DNA of 33,495 nt from an uncultured Pseudomonadota bacterium (GCA_903829815.1 CAIKRR010000016.1:1-33495); one strand, 5' to 3'; shown: positions 6,878 to 14,686, counted from the stretch's first letter. Translations and numbers: made by a program. Notes: generated by a model not told the origin, from the letters alone.

Positions 6878-7749
6878 GGCAGGCAGCGTGCGGCGTGGGC
6901 CGCAATGTCGCCGGGGCGCGCGATCCAGACCTGGTCGCGGTGGGCGGCCAGGTGCTGCAGGAAACGCCGGAAGGGCTTCAGTCTGAAGGCGTGCCCGATG
7001 AGATAGGGGTGCAGGCTCAGGTTGAACACCAGGGGCCTGCGCGCGCTCGCTTCGAGCATCTCGTCGAAGGCATCAAACAGGGTATCAACCCACGCACGGG
7101 GCGCCATCTTCGCGCCATGCAGCGCGCTGATGTCGTTGGTCGGGCGCGCATAGGGCAGGGCCAGCAGTGGTCCCTGGGTGGTACCGAGCCAGAAGGGCTG
7201 ATCGTCACAAGGCCAGTCGAGGATGTAATCGAGCCCTGCTGCCGCGAGCAGTTCGGGTGTGTGTGTGCTTTCGTTGACCCAGGGGCTCATCCAGCCGCGT
7301 GCCGCTCGCCCTTCGGCGGCGCGAATGCGCGCCAGGCACTCAACGATCATGGCAGCTTCGTCGGTCTTGCTCATGTCGCACTGACGCAGCGCATTCGTGT
7401 GGCCGTGGCCGACGATCTCGTCACCGCGCGAGCGTAGCGCCTCTGCGATGCGCGGATGTTCTTCGTAGACGGCCGTATTCATCAGGGCCGCTGCGGGCAG
7501 GTCGTGCCTGTCGAGTGCTTCGAGGAGGTTCCAGATGCCGACCCGGTTGCCCCAGTCACGCCAGCCGAAATTGACGACATCGGGCTCGGGCTGGCGTGGG
7601 TTGAGGTCGGGCGCCAGGCCCTCGCCGAAGGGAAAGGTCTCGACGTTGATCGCGATGTAGACCGCAAGCCGACGCTCATCCGGCCAGGTCCAGAGCGGCC
7701 GATCGACGATCGCTGAATAGTCATATCGGCCGTGGCTGCGCAGGCTCAT
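6862..7749 (-). CDS. Polysaccharide deacetylase-fold hydrolase, PuuE (allantoinase)-like
   Basis: A 295-residue NodB-fold protein of the PuuE subgroup, which includes cofactor-independent allantoinases and atypical amidohydrolases. Recognisable segments are AINVETFPFGEG (33-44), the histidine motif EIVGHGHTN (111-119), RGWMSPWVNES (151-161) and SLHPYLIGHAFRLKP (245-259). No signal peptide is seen, so it acts in the cytoplasm rather than on cell-wall glycans. The start at 7749 is fixed by the ATGA overlap with the upstream ureidoglycolate-lyase-family gene. The pairing with an AllA-family protein is typical of ureide catabolism. The rest of the cluster does not contain the usual allantoin genes, so the true substrate may be another cyclic or linear ureide. 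Confidence 0.8.
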   Translation of the reverse strand: MSLRSHGRYDYSAIVDRPLWTWPDERRLAVYIAINVETFPFGEGLAPDLNPRQPEPDVVNFGWRDWGNRVGIWNLLEALDRHDLPAAALMNTAVYEEHPRIAEALRSRGDEIVGHGHTNALRQCDMSKTDEAAMIVECLARIRAAEGRAARGWMSPWVNESTHTPELLAAAGLDYILDWPCDDQPFWLGTTQGPLLALPYARPTNDISALHGAKMAPRAWVDTLFDAFDEMLEASARRPLVFNLSLHPYLIGHAFRLKPFRRFLQHLAAHRDQVWIARPGDIAAHAARCLPQPGV

Positions 7750-8303
7750 GCTGCGGGTGGCGAGGGCATCACCAGCCGGTAGGCCAGACCGAAGTGCTCG
7801 TCGAGTCGACAGTTGTGGTGATCGACGATGTTGGTATCGGCCAGTTCGAGGTTGAAGAAGTCGAGGCTGTCGGCGTCGAAGTACGGGCCCACATGCCAGG
7901 TCGATCGGTGCATGGCCACCGCCACATTGCCTGGAATGCTGAAGGCACGGATCGAGGCCGGGTCGGCGCGTGCGCTCGGGTCGTCTGGGTCGGTGGGGAC
8001 GGCGACTGCCATCAGCCATGGTTGCCCGCCCACTGCGGCCAGACACTGGGTGACCGCCAGATGCCGTGTCAGATGCCTGAAGGAGAGTTCGCGCCGATGC
8101 AGACGCATCACGTAGAAGCGGGGGGTTCCCCGATTGAGGTCCAGTTGCGCTTCATCGGGGCCGAAGGGCTTGCCATCTTCGGTCGCCTCGATCAGCGTGC
8201 CGTAGGGCGCGAATGCGGCTGCGCTGATCGGCTCGACCACGAGATCGATCAACTGGACAGGCTTGGTGTTTGCGGTGTCTACGGTGTTTGCAGGGGTGCT
8301 CAA
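7746..8303 (-). CDS. Ureidoglycolate lyase (AllA) family protein
   Basis: A 185-residue cupin-like protein of the ureidoglycolate lyase family; AllA splits ureidoglycolate to glyoxylate and urea. Family features are PISAAAFAPYGTLIEA near the N-terminus, AFSIPGNVAVAMHRSTWHVGPYFDADSLDFF in the second half (histidines in HRSTWH), and the late segment TNIVDHHNCRLDE. A TTG start at 8303 is chosen because AGGAGA (8309-8314) lies five bases upstream. In-frame upstream codons would overlap the untranslated spacer after the binding-protein gene. The gene sits between an importer and a PuuE-like enzyme, which supports a ureide-degrading role. No urease or allantoate amidohydrolase is present in the window. 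Confidence 0.82.
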   Translation of the reverse strand: MSTPANTVDTANTKPVQLIDLVVEPISAAAFAPYGTLIEATEDGKPFGPDEAQLDLNRGTPRFYVMRLHRRELSFRHLTRHLAVTQCLAAVGGQPWLMAVAVPTDPDDPSARADPASIRAFSIPGNVAVAMHRSTWHVGPYFDADSLDFFNLELADTNIVDHHNCRLDEHFGLAYRLVMPSPPAA

Positions 8304-8354
8304 GGGTGTCTCCTGATGGGGCGGTCGGCTGCAGTAACCGGCGGCGGTCACCGG

Positions 8355-9125
8355 TTACTGGAACCATTTTCGATCGAGTCGCTCGATGAATCCCTCGCGA
8401 CGCAGTTCGTCCAGCAGGCGGTTGATTTCCTGCAAGAGTGCGGTGTCCTCCAGTCGCGTGTTGATGCCGACCTCGCGAGTGTCGAAGGCGGCCGATACCA
8501 GCAGTTTGCCACCGCGCCGCGAGGCGTTGTACTTGAGCACCGGCAGCGTGTTGACCACCACATCGGCACGGCCGGTTTCGACATCGGCAAAGGCCAGCGG
8601 AAACTCGTTGAAGACCTTGATCTGCTTCACGACCGAGCCGTACTCGTCTTTCACGAAGCGCTCGCCTGCGCTGCCCCCTTGAACCGCCACGATCTTGCCG
8701 GCCAGGTCGGCAGCGCTCGTCACCGTGATGCCCGCACGCGCAGCGGCGGCAATGCCCGAGTTGTAGTAAGAGGTCGAAAAGGCCATGCGCTCGGCCCGCT
8801 GGGGCGTCTTGGTCATTGCCGTGATCAGTACATCGACCCGGCGCGAGGTCAGGGCTGCGATGAGGCCACTGAAGTCGGTCTTCTCCCATTGTGCCTTCAC
8901 GCCCATGCGCCGTGCGATCTCGTTGCCCAGGTCGATGTCGAACCCGACCAGCTGGCCATTCTCGACGAATTCAAAGGGAGGAAAGGCCGCGCCGTTGCCG
9001 ATCACGAGCGTGCCCCGAGTCTTGATGCTCTCGGGGGTACTCTGGGCACTGACGCTCTGGGCGAGACCCAGACTGAAGAGGCCGGCTGCGAGCAGGCGGA
9101 CGACGCTGCGGTGTGATCTTTTCAA
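8355..9125 (-). CDS. Polar amino acid-type ABC transporter substrate-binding protein
   Basis: A 256-residue family 3 periplasmic binding protein. A TTG start at 9125 is supported by AAAGGA seven bases upstream and yields a signal peptide (KRSHRSVVRLLAAGLFSLGL, cleavage after VSA). The mature domain shows the family landmarks GNGAAFPPFEF, GFDIDLGNEIARRMG, FSGLIAALTSRRVDVLI, and a closing segment ELRREGFIERLDRKW. It lies 13 bp below the ATPase gene of the same transporter and is followed by the AllA-family gene. Members bind amino acids, opines or related amides; in this operon the ligand is more likely a nitrogenous ring compound or ureide. The ligand is an inference. Confidence 0.88.
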   Translation of the reverse strand: MKRSHRSVVRLLAAGLFSLGLAQSVSAQSTPESIKTRGTLVIGNGAAFPPFEFVENGQLVGFDIDLGNEIARRMGVKAQWEKTDFSGLIAALTSRRVDVLITAMTKTPQRAERMAFSTSYYNSGIAAAARAGITVTSAADLAGKIVAVQGGSAGERFVKDEYGSVVKQIKVFNEFPLAFADVETGRADVVVNTLPVLKYNASRRGGKLLVSAAFDTREVGINTRLEDTALLQEINRLLDELRREGFIERLDRKWFQ

Positions 9126-9138
9126 GGTCGAGTCCTTT

Positions 9139-10002
9139 TCAAGGGGAGACAAGGTTGGAAGGAGGAAGGGGCCCTGGCGGATCGCCTGTCGGCGGGGCGC
9201 TCGCGAGCGTGGTTGCACGCTCGTCGGTGTTTGCAAACTTGCCGAGGAATTCGCGTGTCCGTCGGGCGTTGGGTCGATGGAACAGTTGCGCTGGTGGGCC
9301 CTGCTCGACAATCACGCCGCCATCCATGAAGACCACCCGGTCGGCCACGTCTCGGGCAAACCCCATCTCGTGGGTGACCACGATCATGGTCAGCCCCTCA
9401 TCGCGCAAGCGTCGCATGACGGCCAGCACTTCGCCCACCAACTCGGGGTCGAGGGCTGAGGTCACTTCGTCAAACAGCATGAGCTTGGGTTGCATGGCGA
9501 GGCAGCGTGCTATCGCTACCCGCTGCTGCTGTCCGCCCGATAGTTCGCCCGGGTAGGCACCTGCCTTGCCTGATAGCCCGACCTTTTCCAGAAGGGCGAG
9601 CGCGCGGGCCCTCGCCTGAGTCTCGGGTATGCGCAGGACCTGGGTCGGTGCTTCGATCAGGTTCGCCAGCACGGTCATGTGTGGAAACAGATTGAACTGC
9701 TGGAAAACGATGCCCACGCTTGCGCGCAGGCGATCGAGGTCGCGTTCCGACTGGCGCACGCGGCTGCCTTCGCCGCCGCCGCACCAGCCGATGGGTTCTC
9801 CGTCGATGCGTACTTCGCCGGTATCGAAGGGTTCGAGAAAGTTGATGCAGGAAAGGAGCGTGCTCTTGCCCGACCCCGATGGGCCGATCACGACCACGAC
9901 TTCGCCCCGCGCGACATCCAGATCGATGCCGCGCAGTATCGGGTTGCTGCCGTAGTGCTTGTGCAGGTTGCGGATACGAAGCATTGGTGGCGTGGTGCTC
10001 AT
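9139..10002 (-). CDS. Polar amino acid-type ABC transporter ATP-binding protein
   Basis: A 287-residue ABC ATPase of the GlnQ/HisP type. It has Walker [10 protein letters not shown], the Q-loop [17 protein letters not shown], signature [17 protein letters not shown], Walker [14 protein letters not shown] and the H-loop [10 protein letters not shown] glycine-rich insertion ([14 protein letters not shown]) after the Walker A region and a 30-residue C-terminal tail make it longer than the usual ~245. The start at 10002 shares one base with the permease stop (TGATG), indicating coupled translation. It energises uptake through the permease encoded immediately before it. Confidence 0.92.
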   Translation of the reverse strand: MSTTPPMLRIRNLHKHYGSNPILRGIDLDVARGEVVVVIGPSGSGKSTLLSCINFLEPFDTGEVRIDGEPIGWCGGGEGSRVRQSERDLDRLRASVGIVFQQFNLFPHMTVLANLIEAPTQVLRIPETQARARALALLEKVGLSGKAGAYPGELSGGQQQRVAIARCLAMQPKLMLFDEVTSALDPELVGEVLAVMRRLRDEGLTMIVVTHEMGFARDVADRVVFMDGGVIVEQGPPAQLFHRPNARRTREFLGKFANTDERATTLASAPPTGDPPGPLPPSNLVSP

Positions 10003-10655
10003 CAGCGGATGCGGTAGCGACGCTCGAGCGTGCGATTGAGCACGAGGAGCGGAATGGTGAGCACCAGGTAGAGCAGCCCGACGCCGGCAAAGGGACTGAA
10101 GGTATTGGCCTTCCATGTCATGGCATCGACTCCCGCACGCAGCAGGTCGGAGATTGCGATGACCGACACGAGCGCGGTGTTCTTGACCAGCGTGATGGCT
10201 TCGTTGGTGAGCGGTGGCAGAACTCGCCTGAACGCCTGCGGCAGGATGATCCGGCGCATGGCCAGGGGATAGGACATGCCGAGCGACCGGGCTGCACGCA
10301 TCTGTCCGCGGTCGATCGACTCGATGCCTGCGCGCACGATCTCGGTGACGTAAGCCCCGTTGGTGATCGACAAGGCAAGAACGGCCACCGTCGGTGCCGA
10401 CAGAAGCACGCCGATCGAGGGCAGGCCGTAGTAGAGAAACAGCAGTATGACCAGCAGCGGCAGTCCGCGCACGATCAGCACGTAGCCCAGTGAGGTGCCG
10501 CGCAGCAGGCGGTTACCCGATACCCGGGCCAGACCACCGAGGAGGCCGAAGACCAGACCAAGGAGCGCTGCGCCCAGAGCAAGTTGGGCCGTGACAACGG
10601 CCCCGGCGGCCAGCGCCGGCAGCACTTCGAGAAAGACGGCGAGTTCGAAGTCCAT
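10002..10655 (-). CDS. Polar amino acid-type ABC transporter permease
   Basis: A 217-residue HisM/GlnP-type inner-membrane permease with about five hydrophobic segments. The cytoplasmic EAA loop that docks the ATPase reads [20 protein letters not shown] followed by ILPQAFR. Only one permease gene is present, so it probably works as a homodimer. The start at 10655 lies one base after the amidohydrolase stop (TGAcATG). It forms a three-gene importer with the ATPase and binding protein downstream. Confidence 0.9.
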   Translation of the reverse strand: MDFELAVFLEVLPALAAGAVVTAQLALGAALLGLVFGLLGGLARVSGNRLLRGTSLGYVLIVRGLPLLVILLFLYYGLPSIGVLLSAPTVAVLALSITNGAYVTEIVRAGIESIDRGQMRAARSLGMSYPLAMRRIILPQAFRRVLPPLTNEAITLVKNTALVSVIAISDLLRAGVDAMTWKANTFSPFAGVGLLYLVLTIPLLVLNRTLERRYRIR

Positions 10656-10656
10656 G

Positions 10657-12096
10657 TCAGAGGGTGGCCACTGGGTTGGCGTGGGCAGACGCCCGCGCGA
10701 TGACCTCGGAGAGCAGGGGGTCGAAGGCTGCGCCACTGGCCATCTGGCCGGGAAGGTGCAGTTCTCGCCAGGCCTGGGCCGCGGCCTGCGCTTCGGTCAG
10801 CACGGCGGTCTCGTCGAATGCCTCGATCCGACGTTCGTGCATCAGCACCGAGCCTGCCACGATCACCGTATCGATGACCTCGGGCGAGGCCGACCAGGCC
10901 AGTTGCGCGATCGGATCATTCATCGGTACGAAGGCGCGATGTCGCGTGTCGACAAGGATCAGATCGGCAGGTGCGCCTACGACCAGTTGACCGTGCTGGG
11001 GACCAAGACGCATGCTCCGCGCGCCGCCCCGTGTCGCGGCGTGCCAGGCGTCGTCAGGACCGATCCATCGCGTACGGGGCACCTGCGGGTCGCGATGAAT
11101 GAGGCTTGTCGCCCGCAGCACCGCCAGCATGTCGGCGGTGTCGCCCGTGGCTGGTCCGTCGGAGCCCAGCGCGACCGGAACGCCGGCCTCGAGCAGTGCT
11201 CGAAGCGGTGCTCGCCCGCTCCCCAGGCGCAGATTGCTCAAGGGGTTGTGGGTTACGCACGCGCCACTCGCTGCGAGTCGTTCGATATCGCGCTCACCGA
11301 GCCAGACGGCATGGTTGATGGTGAGTCGAGAATCGAGAAGACCAGCGCGCTGCAGGCGCTGCAGGAAACCGCCCTCGGCGTGCCCGCCGCAAGCCTGTAC
11401 GTTTGAGGCCGCCAGTTGGAGGCGGCTCTCGAGCACGTGCATGTGGATGGCCGCGTCGTGGCGCTCGCGCAGTTGCACCAGCCTGCGCATCAGGGTGTCG
11501 CTGCAGCGCTGGGGTCCCCGGGGGCCGAGTATCACCTGCAGGCGACCGTTTGCCGCAGCGTTCCAGCGCTGATGGGCCTGGGTGAAGAAGTCGGCCTGAT
11601 GGTCGATCGAGAGGGGTGTTCGGGCGTCCAGTTGCGCGCGCAGTTGGGGCGGGCAGATCTGGCGCGCAAAGGGCAGGCCGTCCAGATAGCTGCGGTCGGC
11701 CAGGGTCGTGGCAACGGCCGCGCGCAAGCCGCTGTCGGCCCACGCCTGCATTACCTGATCGAGTGCGTCGGGGTCGCACCCGGGGTTGAGACAATCATCC
11801 TGAATGGCGATCGTGCCTGAATGGATGGCGTCGCAGGCCACCAACAAGGCACGCAGATAGTGCCAGCGCAGCGGCACCGCCGGGGCACCCAGAGGCGGAT
11901 AGGCGCGTGCCAGCCAGGGTTCGAGGGATACCGTTCCGTGCAAGCCTCGTTCGAAGGCTTCATTGGAGTGCACGTGCGCATTGACCAGACCGGGCATGGC
12001 CATGAGATGCCGGGCGTTGATCGTACGTCTGGCGCCTGGCGCGATCGCTCGCGCCTCGCCCGCGCCAATTGCAAGCACCGTCCCGCCCCCCATCAC
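10657..12096 (-). CDS. TrzN/SAH-deaminase-type metal-dependent amidohydrolase (5' end uncertain)
   Basis: An amidohydrolase-superfamily enzyme of the ATZ/TRZ and 5-methylthioadenosine/S-adenosylhomocysteine deaminase group. These enzymes remove amino, halide or alkylthio groups from N-heterocycles. Metal ligands are visible in NAHVHSN (39-45, counted from GTG 12096), HMHVLES, TINHAVWL and LGSDGP. The GTG at 12096 would skip the usual N-terminal strand. That strand is encoded in frame just upstream (INPDLVIRC...LEPVDI, about 12168-12099), but no ATG, GTG or TTG occurs in that frame before a TGA at 12198-12196. A strong AGGAGG (12212-12217) lies further upstream, in step with the sigma-54 promoter. 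Either a single-base indel has hit the 5' end or a rare start is used. It heads the importer operon. Confidence 0.8.
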   Translation of the reverse strand: MMGGGTVLAIGAGEARAIAPGARRTINARHLMAMPGLVNAHVHSNEAFERGLHGTVSLEPWLARAYPPLGAPAVPLRWHYLRALLVACDAIHSGTIAIQDDCLNPGCDPDALDQVMQAWADSGLRAAVATTLADRSYLDGLPFARQICPPQLRAQLDARTPLSIDHQADFFTQAHQRWNAAANGRLQVILGPRGPQRCSDTLMRRLVQLRERHDAAIHMHVLESRLQLAASNVQACGGHAEGGFLQRLQRAGLLDSRLTINHAVWLGERDIERLAASGACVTHNPLSNLRLGSGRAPLRALLEAGVPVALGSDGPATGDTADMLAVLRATSLIHRDPQVPRTRWIGPDDAWHAATRGGARSMRLGPQHGQLVVGAPADLILVDTRHRAFVPMNDPIAQLAWSASPEVIDTVIVAGSVLMHERRIEAFDETAVLTEAQAAAQAWRELHLPGQMASGAAFDPLLSEVIARASAHANPVATL

Positions 12097-12211
12097 GATG
12101 TCGACGGGTTCGAGGGCACCTGAGCTTGGAACGCCTGCGCTGCAGCGGATAACGAGATCGGGATTGATGGCGGAGACTCCATCTCGTCGGGCGCATCAGC
12201 GGATGCAAGCG

Positions 12212-12217
12212 CCTCCT
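12212..12217 (-). promoter_or_regulatory. Strong ribosome-binding site of the amidohydrolase operon
   Basis: The minus strand reads AGGAGG here, a few bases below the start predicted from the sigma-54 element at 12250-12235. The nearest ATG codons are at 12196 (15 bases away) and 12182, and both are out of frame with the amidohydrolase. The site therefore supports a translation start upstream of 12096 and a frame disruption in the first codons. Confidence 0.5.
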
Positions 12218-12234
12218 GAGAGTCTTCGCCAACA

Positions 12235-12250
12235 AGCTAGAATCGTGCCA
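12235..12250 (-). promoter_or_regulatory. Candidate sigma-54 promoter of the amidohydrolase-importer-ureide operon
   Basis: The minus strand from 12250 to 12235 reads TGGCACGATTCTAGCT. The -24 element TGGCACG is perfect. The -12 element TAGC keeps the essential GC at the right distance but has A for the second T. The predicted start lies near 12224, seven bases before the AGGAGG ribosome-binding site. Confidence 0.65.
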
Positions 12251-12304
12251 TATTTTGGTGCATGGCCCTCTGTCTGGCCACTTCTGTGACGGTCGGTGGT
12301 GAAC

Positions 12305-12335
12305 CCCCCCCTTGCCCAAAGTGGGCGAGGGGGGG
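12305..12335 (-). terminator. Strong GC hairpin between the PEP-CTERM gene and the amidohydrolase operon
   Basis: A run of seven C, TTGCCC, a five-base loop (AAAGT) and GGGCGA followed by seven G form a 13-bp stem with one G-T pair. It lies 26 bp beyond the stop of the leftward PEP-CTERM gene, so it is placed to end that transcript. There is no T-run after it. It may act with Rho or simply stall polymerase. Confidence 0.6.
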
Positions 12336-12360
12336 CCGCATGACCGGCGGGTGTCATTGC

Positions 12361-13539
12361 TCAGGCAATCGCTTGCGCACCTTGCGTGACACCCTCGGGA
12401 CGGCGGCGTCGAGTCATCAGCCCCACCATGCCCAGGCCGCTCAGCATCAGCAGATAGGTCTCGGGTTCTGGTACTACGGTCATGCTGATTTCCGCCTGGG
12501 ATGTCGGCACATTGGCTGGGGTGCGCCACACGGTAAGATTGTAGCCACCGGTCGCAGCGCCGAGCGTGGTCGCCCAGTTGAGCGCTACCGCATCGACGGT
12601 AGCGTTCACAGTACCCGTGTAACTGCCGTTATAGACCACTCGCCACAGGGCCTCCTGAAACTCGGCTGCCGTGGTCACGTTGTTGACGGCAGCGTAGTGC
12701 TGCGTGAACAGCTTGGCGATGTTGGTCTTTACCAGAGCCGTGAACACCCCATCGCTTGCGAGCGACGTCGGTGTGTAGGTCGAGGGCGAGAGCAGCGTGT
12801 TCATGATATCGACGCAAAAGGCGTTGAAGGTTTTTGATGTCGTCGTATCAGTCACCGAAAACTCGGACGCCACCGAGTTCACGGCTGTCGGACTGGTAAT
12901 CGAAACCCCGGGCGGATTGGCATAAACGCTGCCGTTGTAGGTCAGGCTGTCGGCGTGCGCACTGCTGGCACCGACAGCGTCGGCGGCCGAGCCGCCAGCG
13001 CCGCCAGTACCGCTACCGCCCTTGCCCCCGGCAGCGCCGTTGGCGTTGCCGCCGCTGCCACCCGTCATCGGCGTGGTTCCGTTACTGGTCGTACCGGTGT
13101 TGCTTGCGTTATTCCCCAGCCCCGAAACGGTGTTGCCCGATACGGTGGCCTGCAACTTCGTCATGGCAATCGCGGCCGTCCAGCTTGCCGTGCCGCCCGT
13201 TGTGGCCGAGGCCGAGTGCCCTGAGGCCGTCGAACTGGCTGTTTCTGCACGGTTGTTGCCGCTGATCGTGGTGTTGTTCTGGTTTGACTCGTTCTTGGTC
13301 TTCGAATTGGCCTGGTTCGAATTGTCGGTGCTGTCAAGGCTCGCGGTCGATGCGTTGTTGGCCTGTGGGCTGTTGTTGCCTGTGGACGAGGTCATGCTCT
13401 CGCTGTTGGCAACGTTGATGAGGCCACCGGTCGATTGGGCGACTGTGCCCGCCGGGCCCGTGGCGGTGGCATCGGCCCAGACCGAGGCCGATGAGCCGAG
13501 CGCGAGCGCGACGGCAGTTGCGATTAGAGTGCGCTTCAT
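12361..13539 (-). CDS. PEP-CTERM sorting-domain exported protein with candidate Cys-Gln thioester motif
   Basis: A 392-residue exported protein. The signal peptide MKRTLIATAVALALGSSASVWA is followed by a Ser/Thr/Asn-rich region (about 35-155), a Gly/Ala-rich stretch (160-190), a folded domain (about 200-345), and the C-terminal PEP-CTERM signal VPEPETYLLMLSGLGMVGL with an arginine cluster (356-380). Archaeosortase-type EpsH/XrtA enzymes cleave at PEP in bacteria that make exopolysaccharide; none is in this window. The folded domain contains FCVDI (C242) and AEFQEALW (Q295), a spacing and context like Cys-Gln thioester adhesin domains. A 12-residue tail after the arginines is unusual. GGAGG precedes the start at 13539. 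A sigma-54-like promoter lies at 13614-13629. Confidence 0.85.
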   Translation of the reverse strand: MKRTLIATAVALALGSSASVWADATATGPAGTVAQSTGGLINVANSESMTSSTGNNSPQANNASTASLDSTDNSNQANSKTKNESNQNNTTISGNNRAETASSTASGHSASATTGGTASWTAAIAMTKLQATVSGNTVSGLGNNASNTGTTSNGTTPMTGGSGGNANGAAGGKGGSGTGGAGGSAADAVGASSAHADSLTYNGSVYANPPGVSITSPTAVNSVASEFSVTDTTTSKTFNAFCVDIMNTLLSPSTYTPTSLASDGVFTALVKTNIAKLFTQHYAAVNNVTTAAEFQEALWRVVYNGSYTGTVNATVDAVALNWATTLGAATGGYNLTVWRTPANVPTSQAEISMTVVPEPETYLLMLSGLGMVGLMTRRRRPEGVTQGAQAIA

Positions 13540-13613
13540 TGCGTGCGATCCTCCATGGAAGAAAGGGGAACCTGGCGAACGGACAGTCAGCCAAGGGCCT
13601 TGCGGGAGGGGAT

Positions 13614-13629
13614 CGCAATCGCTATGCCA
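13614..13629 (-). promoter_or_regulatory. Candidate sigma-54 promoter of the PEP-CTERM gene
   Basis: The minus strand from 13629 to 13614 reads TGGCATAGCGATTGCG, keeping the -24 GG, the -12 GC and their ten-base spacing. The predicted start is near 13603, 64 bases above the ATG at 13539. PEP-CTERM genes are known to be controlled by the PrsK/PrsR two-component pair acting with RpoN, so this site fits the family. An AT-rich block (13632-13690) lies just upstream. Confidence 0.65.
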
Positions 13630-13778
13630 TGATTCTTTTATGCGTTTAAGCTATTGAAAAATATAGAGTTTTATTCTTTCCGAGGGTATTTTTCCGTTGC
13701 TGGACCCTGGCAGTTGTTACCTGCCGTTTACAGCGCGCCTTTGCGCTCACCCGGGCTCGGGTTGGCAAAGTGACTTCG

Positions 13779-13791
13779 AATCAAGGGGTTG
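13779..13791 (+). promoter_or_regulatory. Candidate IHF site upstream of the PEP-CTERM promoter
   Basis: AATCAAGGGGTTG matches the IHF consensus WATCAA-N4-TTR at every defined position. It lies about 150 bp upstream of the sigma-54-like element at 13629, where DNA bending could bring an activator to the polymerase. The consensus is short and chance matches occur. Confidence 0.35.
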
Positions 13792-13980
13792 GCGCGGGCA
13801 GGTGGGGGCGCCTGCGCTGTTGCAACAGCGCATCACCGATCCGCTCGACGCGAAGGCTCAGGGGCTCTGGAGGCTCGGTCTGAGGCCTCGCCGTCAGCCC
13901 CGCTTGCGCGACGGGTGGCGGTGGCAGACGGCAAGTTTGCGCCCCGACAAGTCGGGCAGGGCAGGCACAGCAGGCAGGGC

Positions 13981-14017
13981 AGGTCGGGCCGTAGCGGGCG
14001 ACCGCCTCGCCCGACCT
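13981..14017 (-). terminator. Two-tier stem-loop downstream of the YdhR-like gene
   Basis: AGGTCGGGC (13981-13989) pairs with GCCCGACCT (14009-14017), and inside it GCGG pairs with CCGC around a GCGA loop. It starts nine bases beyond the stop of the leftward YdhR-like gene (14026), a normal terminator position. No T-run follows. The adjacent 13943-13956 palindrome CCCGACAAGTCGGG shares the same half-sequence. Confidence 0.55.
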
Positions 14018-14025
14018 TCGGGTGT

Positions 14026-14355
14026 TCAGGCGCTCGCGAGGGGCCTTTCGAGCACCTGCACCGTGCCGCGCGAGTTGTCGGTGAGTGCGAAGACCTTGAA
14101 GTAATCGATCTGGGGCGTCATGCCATACCGTTCCACGATGCCGGCAAGCCACGGCCCACTGTAGAAGGCACGCGCATCGGCCTCCGTTTCCCACTGGTAG
14201 ACGCCGCCAGCCCAGCCGCTCTCGCTCCAGATGAAATGCTTGCTGATGAGTCCCTTGACGCCCTGAAAGTCAGGCGCGATTTTCGAGAAGTGCTCAAGGC
14301 AGGCGTTGTAGTCGATGTGCGTGGGCAGGCGGTAGCGGACGGTGGCGGTGATCAT
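14026..14355 (-). CDS. Small YdhR-like monooxygenase (dimeric alpha-beta barrel)
   Basis: A 109-residue protein of the YdhR/antibiotic-biosynthesis-monooxygenase-like fold. The pattern is ITATVRYRLP, FQGVKGLISKHFIWSES, GGVYQWETEADARAFY and a closing YFKVFAL, as in ferredoxin-like ABM-fold dimers. Such proteins are small cofactor-free oxygenases or isomerases, often beside catabolic genes; the function here is not known. It stands alone, leftward, with its own candidate sigma-54 promoter (14465-14480), divergent from the branched-chain-type importer operon, so it probably belongs to the same regulon. Its start has only a weak ribosome-binding site. Confidence 0.72.
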   Translation of the reverse strand: MITATVRYRLPTHIDYNACLEHFSKIAPDFQGVKGLISKHFIWSESGWAGGVYQWETEADARAFYSGPWLAGIVERYGMTPQIDYFKVFALTDNSRGTVQVLERPLASA

Positions 14356-14464
14356 GGGGCAGATCCGTGGGCTGTGAGCGGCGGGTGGGCAGGGTAATCA
14401 GGATGAGGGTGAATCAGGCTCGGCGATGCTGAAACAGATTCGAAGGTGGCTTCGCGACGGTTCG

Positions 14465-14480
14465 CGCAAGGTTCGGGCCA
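14465..14480 (-). promoter_or_regulatory. Candidate sigma-54 promoter of the YdhR-like gene
   Basis: The minus strand from 14480 to 14465 reads TGGCCCGAACCTTGCG: TGGC, a CG ending the -24 block, four bases, TTGC. It differs from the consensus by one base in the -24 element. The predicted start is about 100 bases upstream of the ATG at 14355. Confidence 0.55.
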
Positions 14481-14686
14481 GCCCGGATGATAACGACCCT
14501 GCTGGCCTGTGACACGGATTGATCGCGCCTCGCGCGTCGCGCTTCGCGCCGTAGCGGTGACCCTTGCGCCAGAGGTGGTTGTCCCGAACGTGCCGGTCAA
14601 GGGGACACGGGGTGCGCGGTGAGCGGTATCGATCCGGCCGCATTGCGGTACCGGGTCGCCTTTGCGGCTGGCAGGTTGACGCGCGA

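Noticed and set aside
7794-9116. 440-codon plus-strand open frame
   Set aside because: Antisense to the AllA-family and binding-protein genes, which have clear family motifs.
13941-13980. Short GGCAGG-type repeats as a CRISPR or satellite array
   Set aside because: Units are irregular, five to seven bases long and span only about 35 bp; no spacers.
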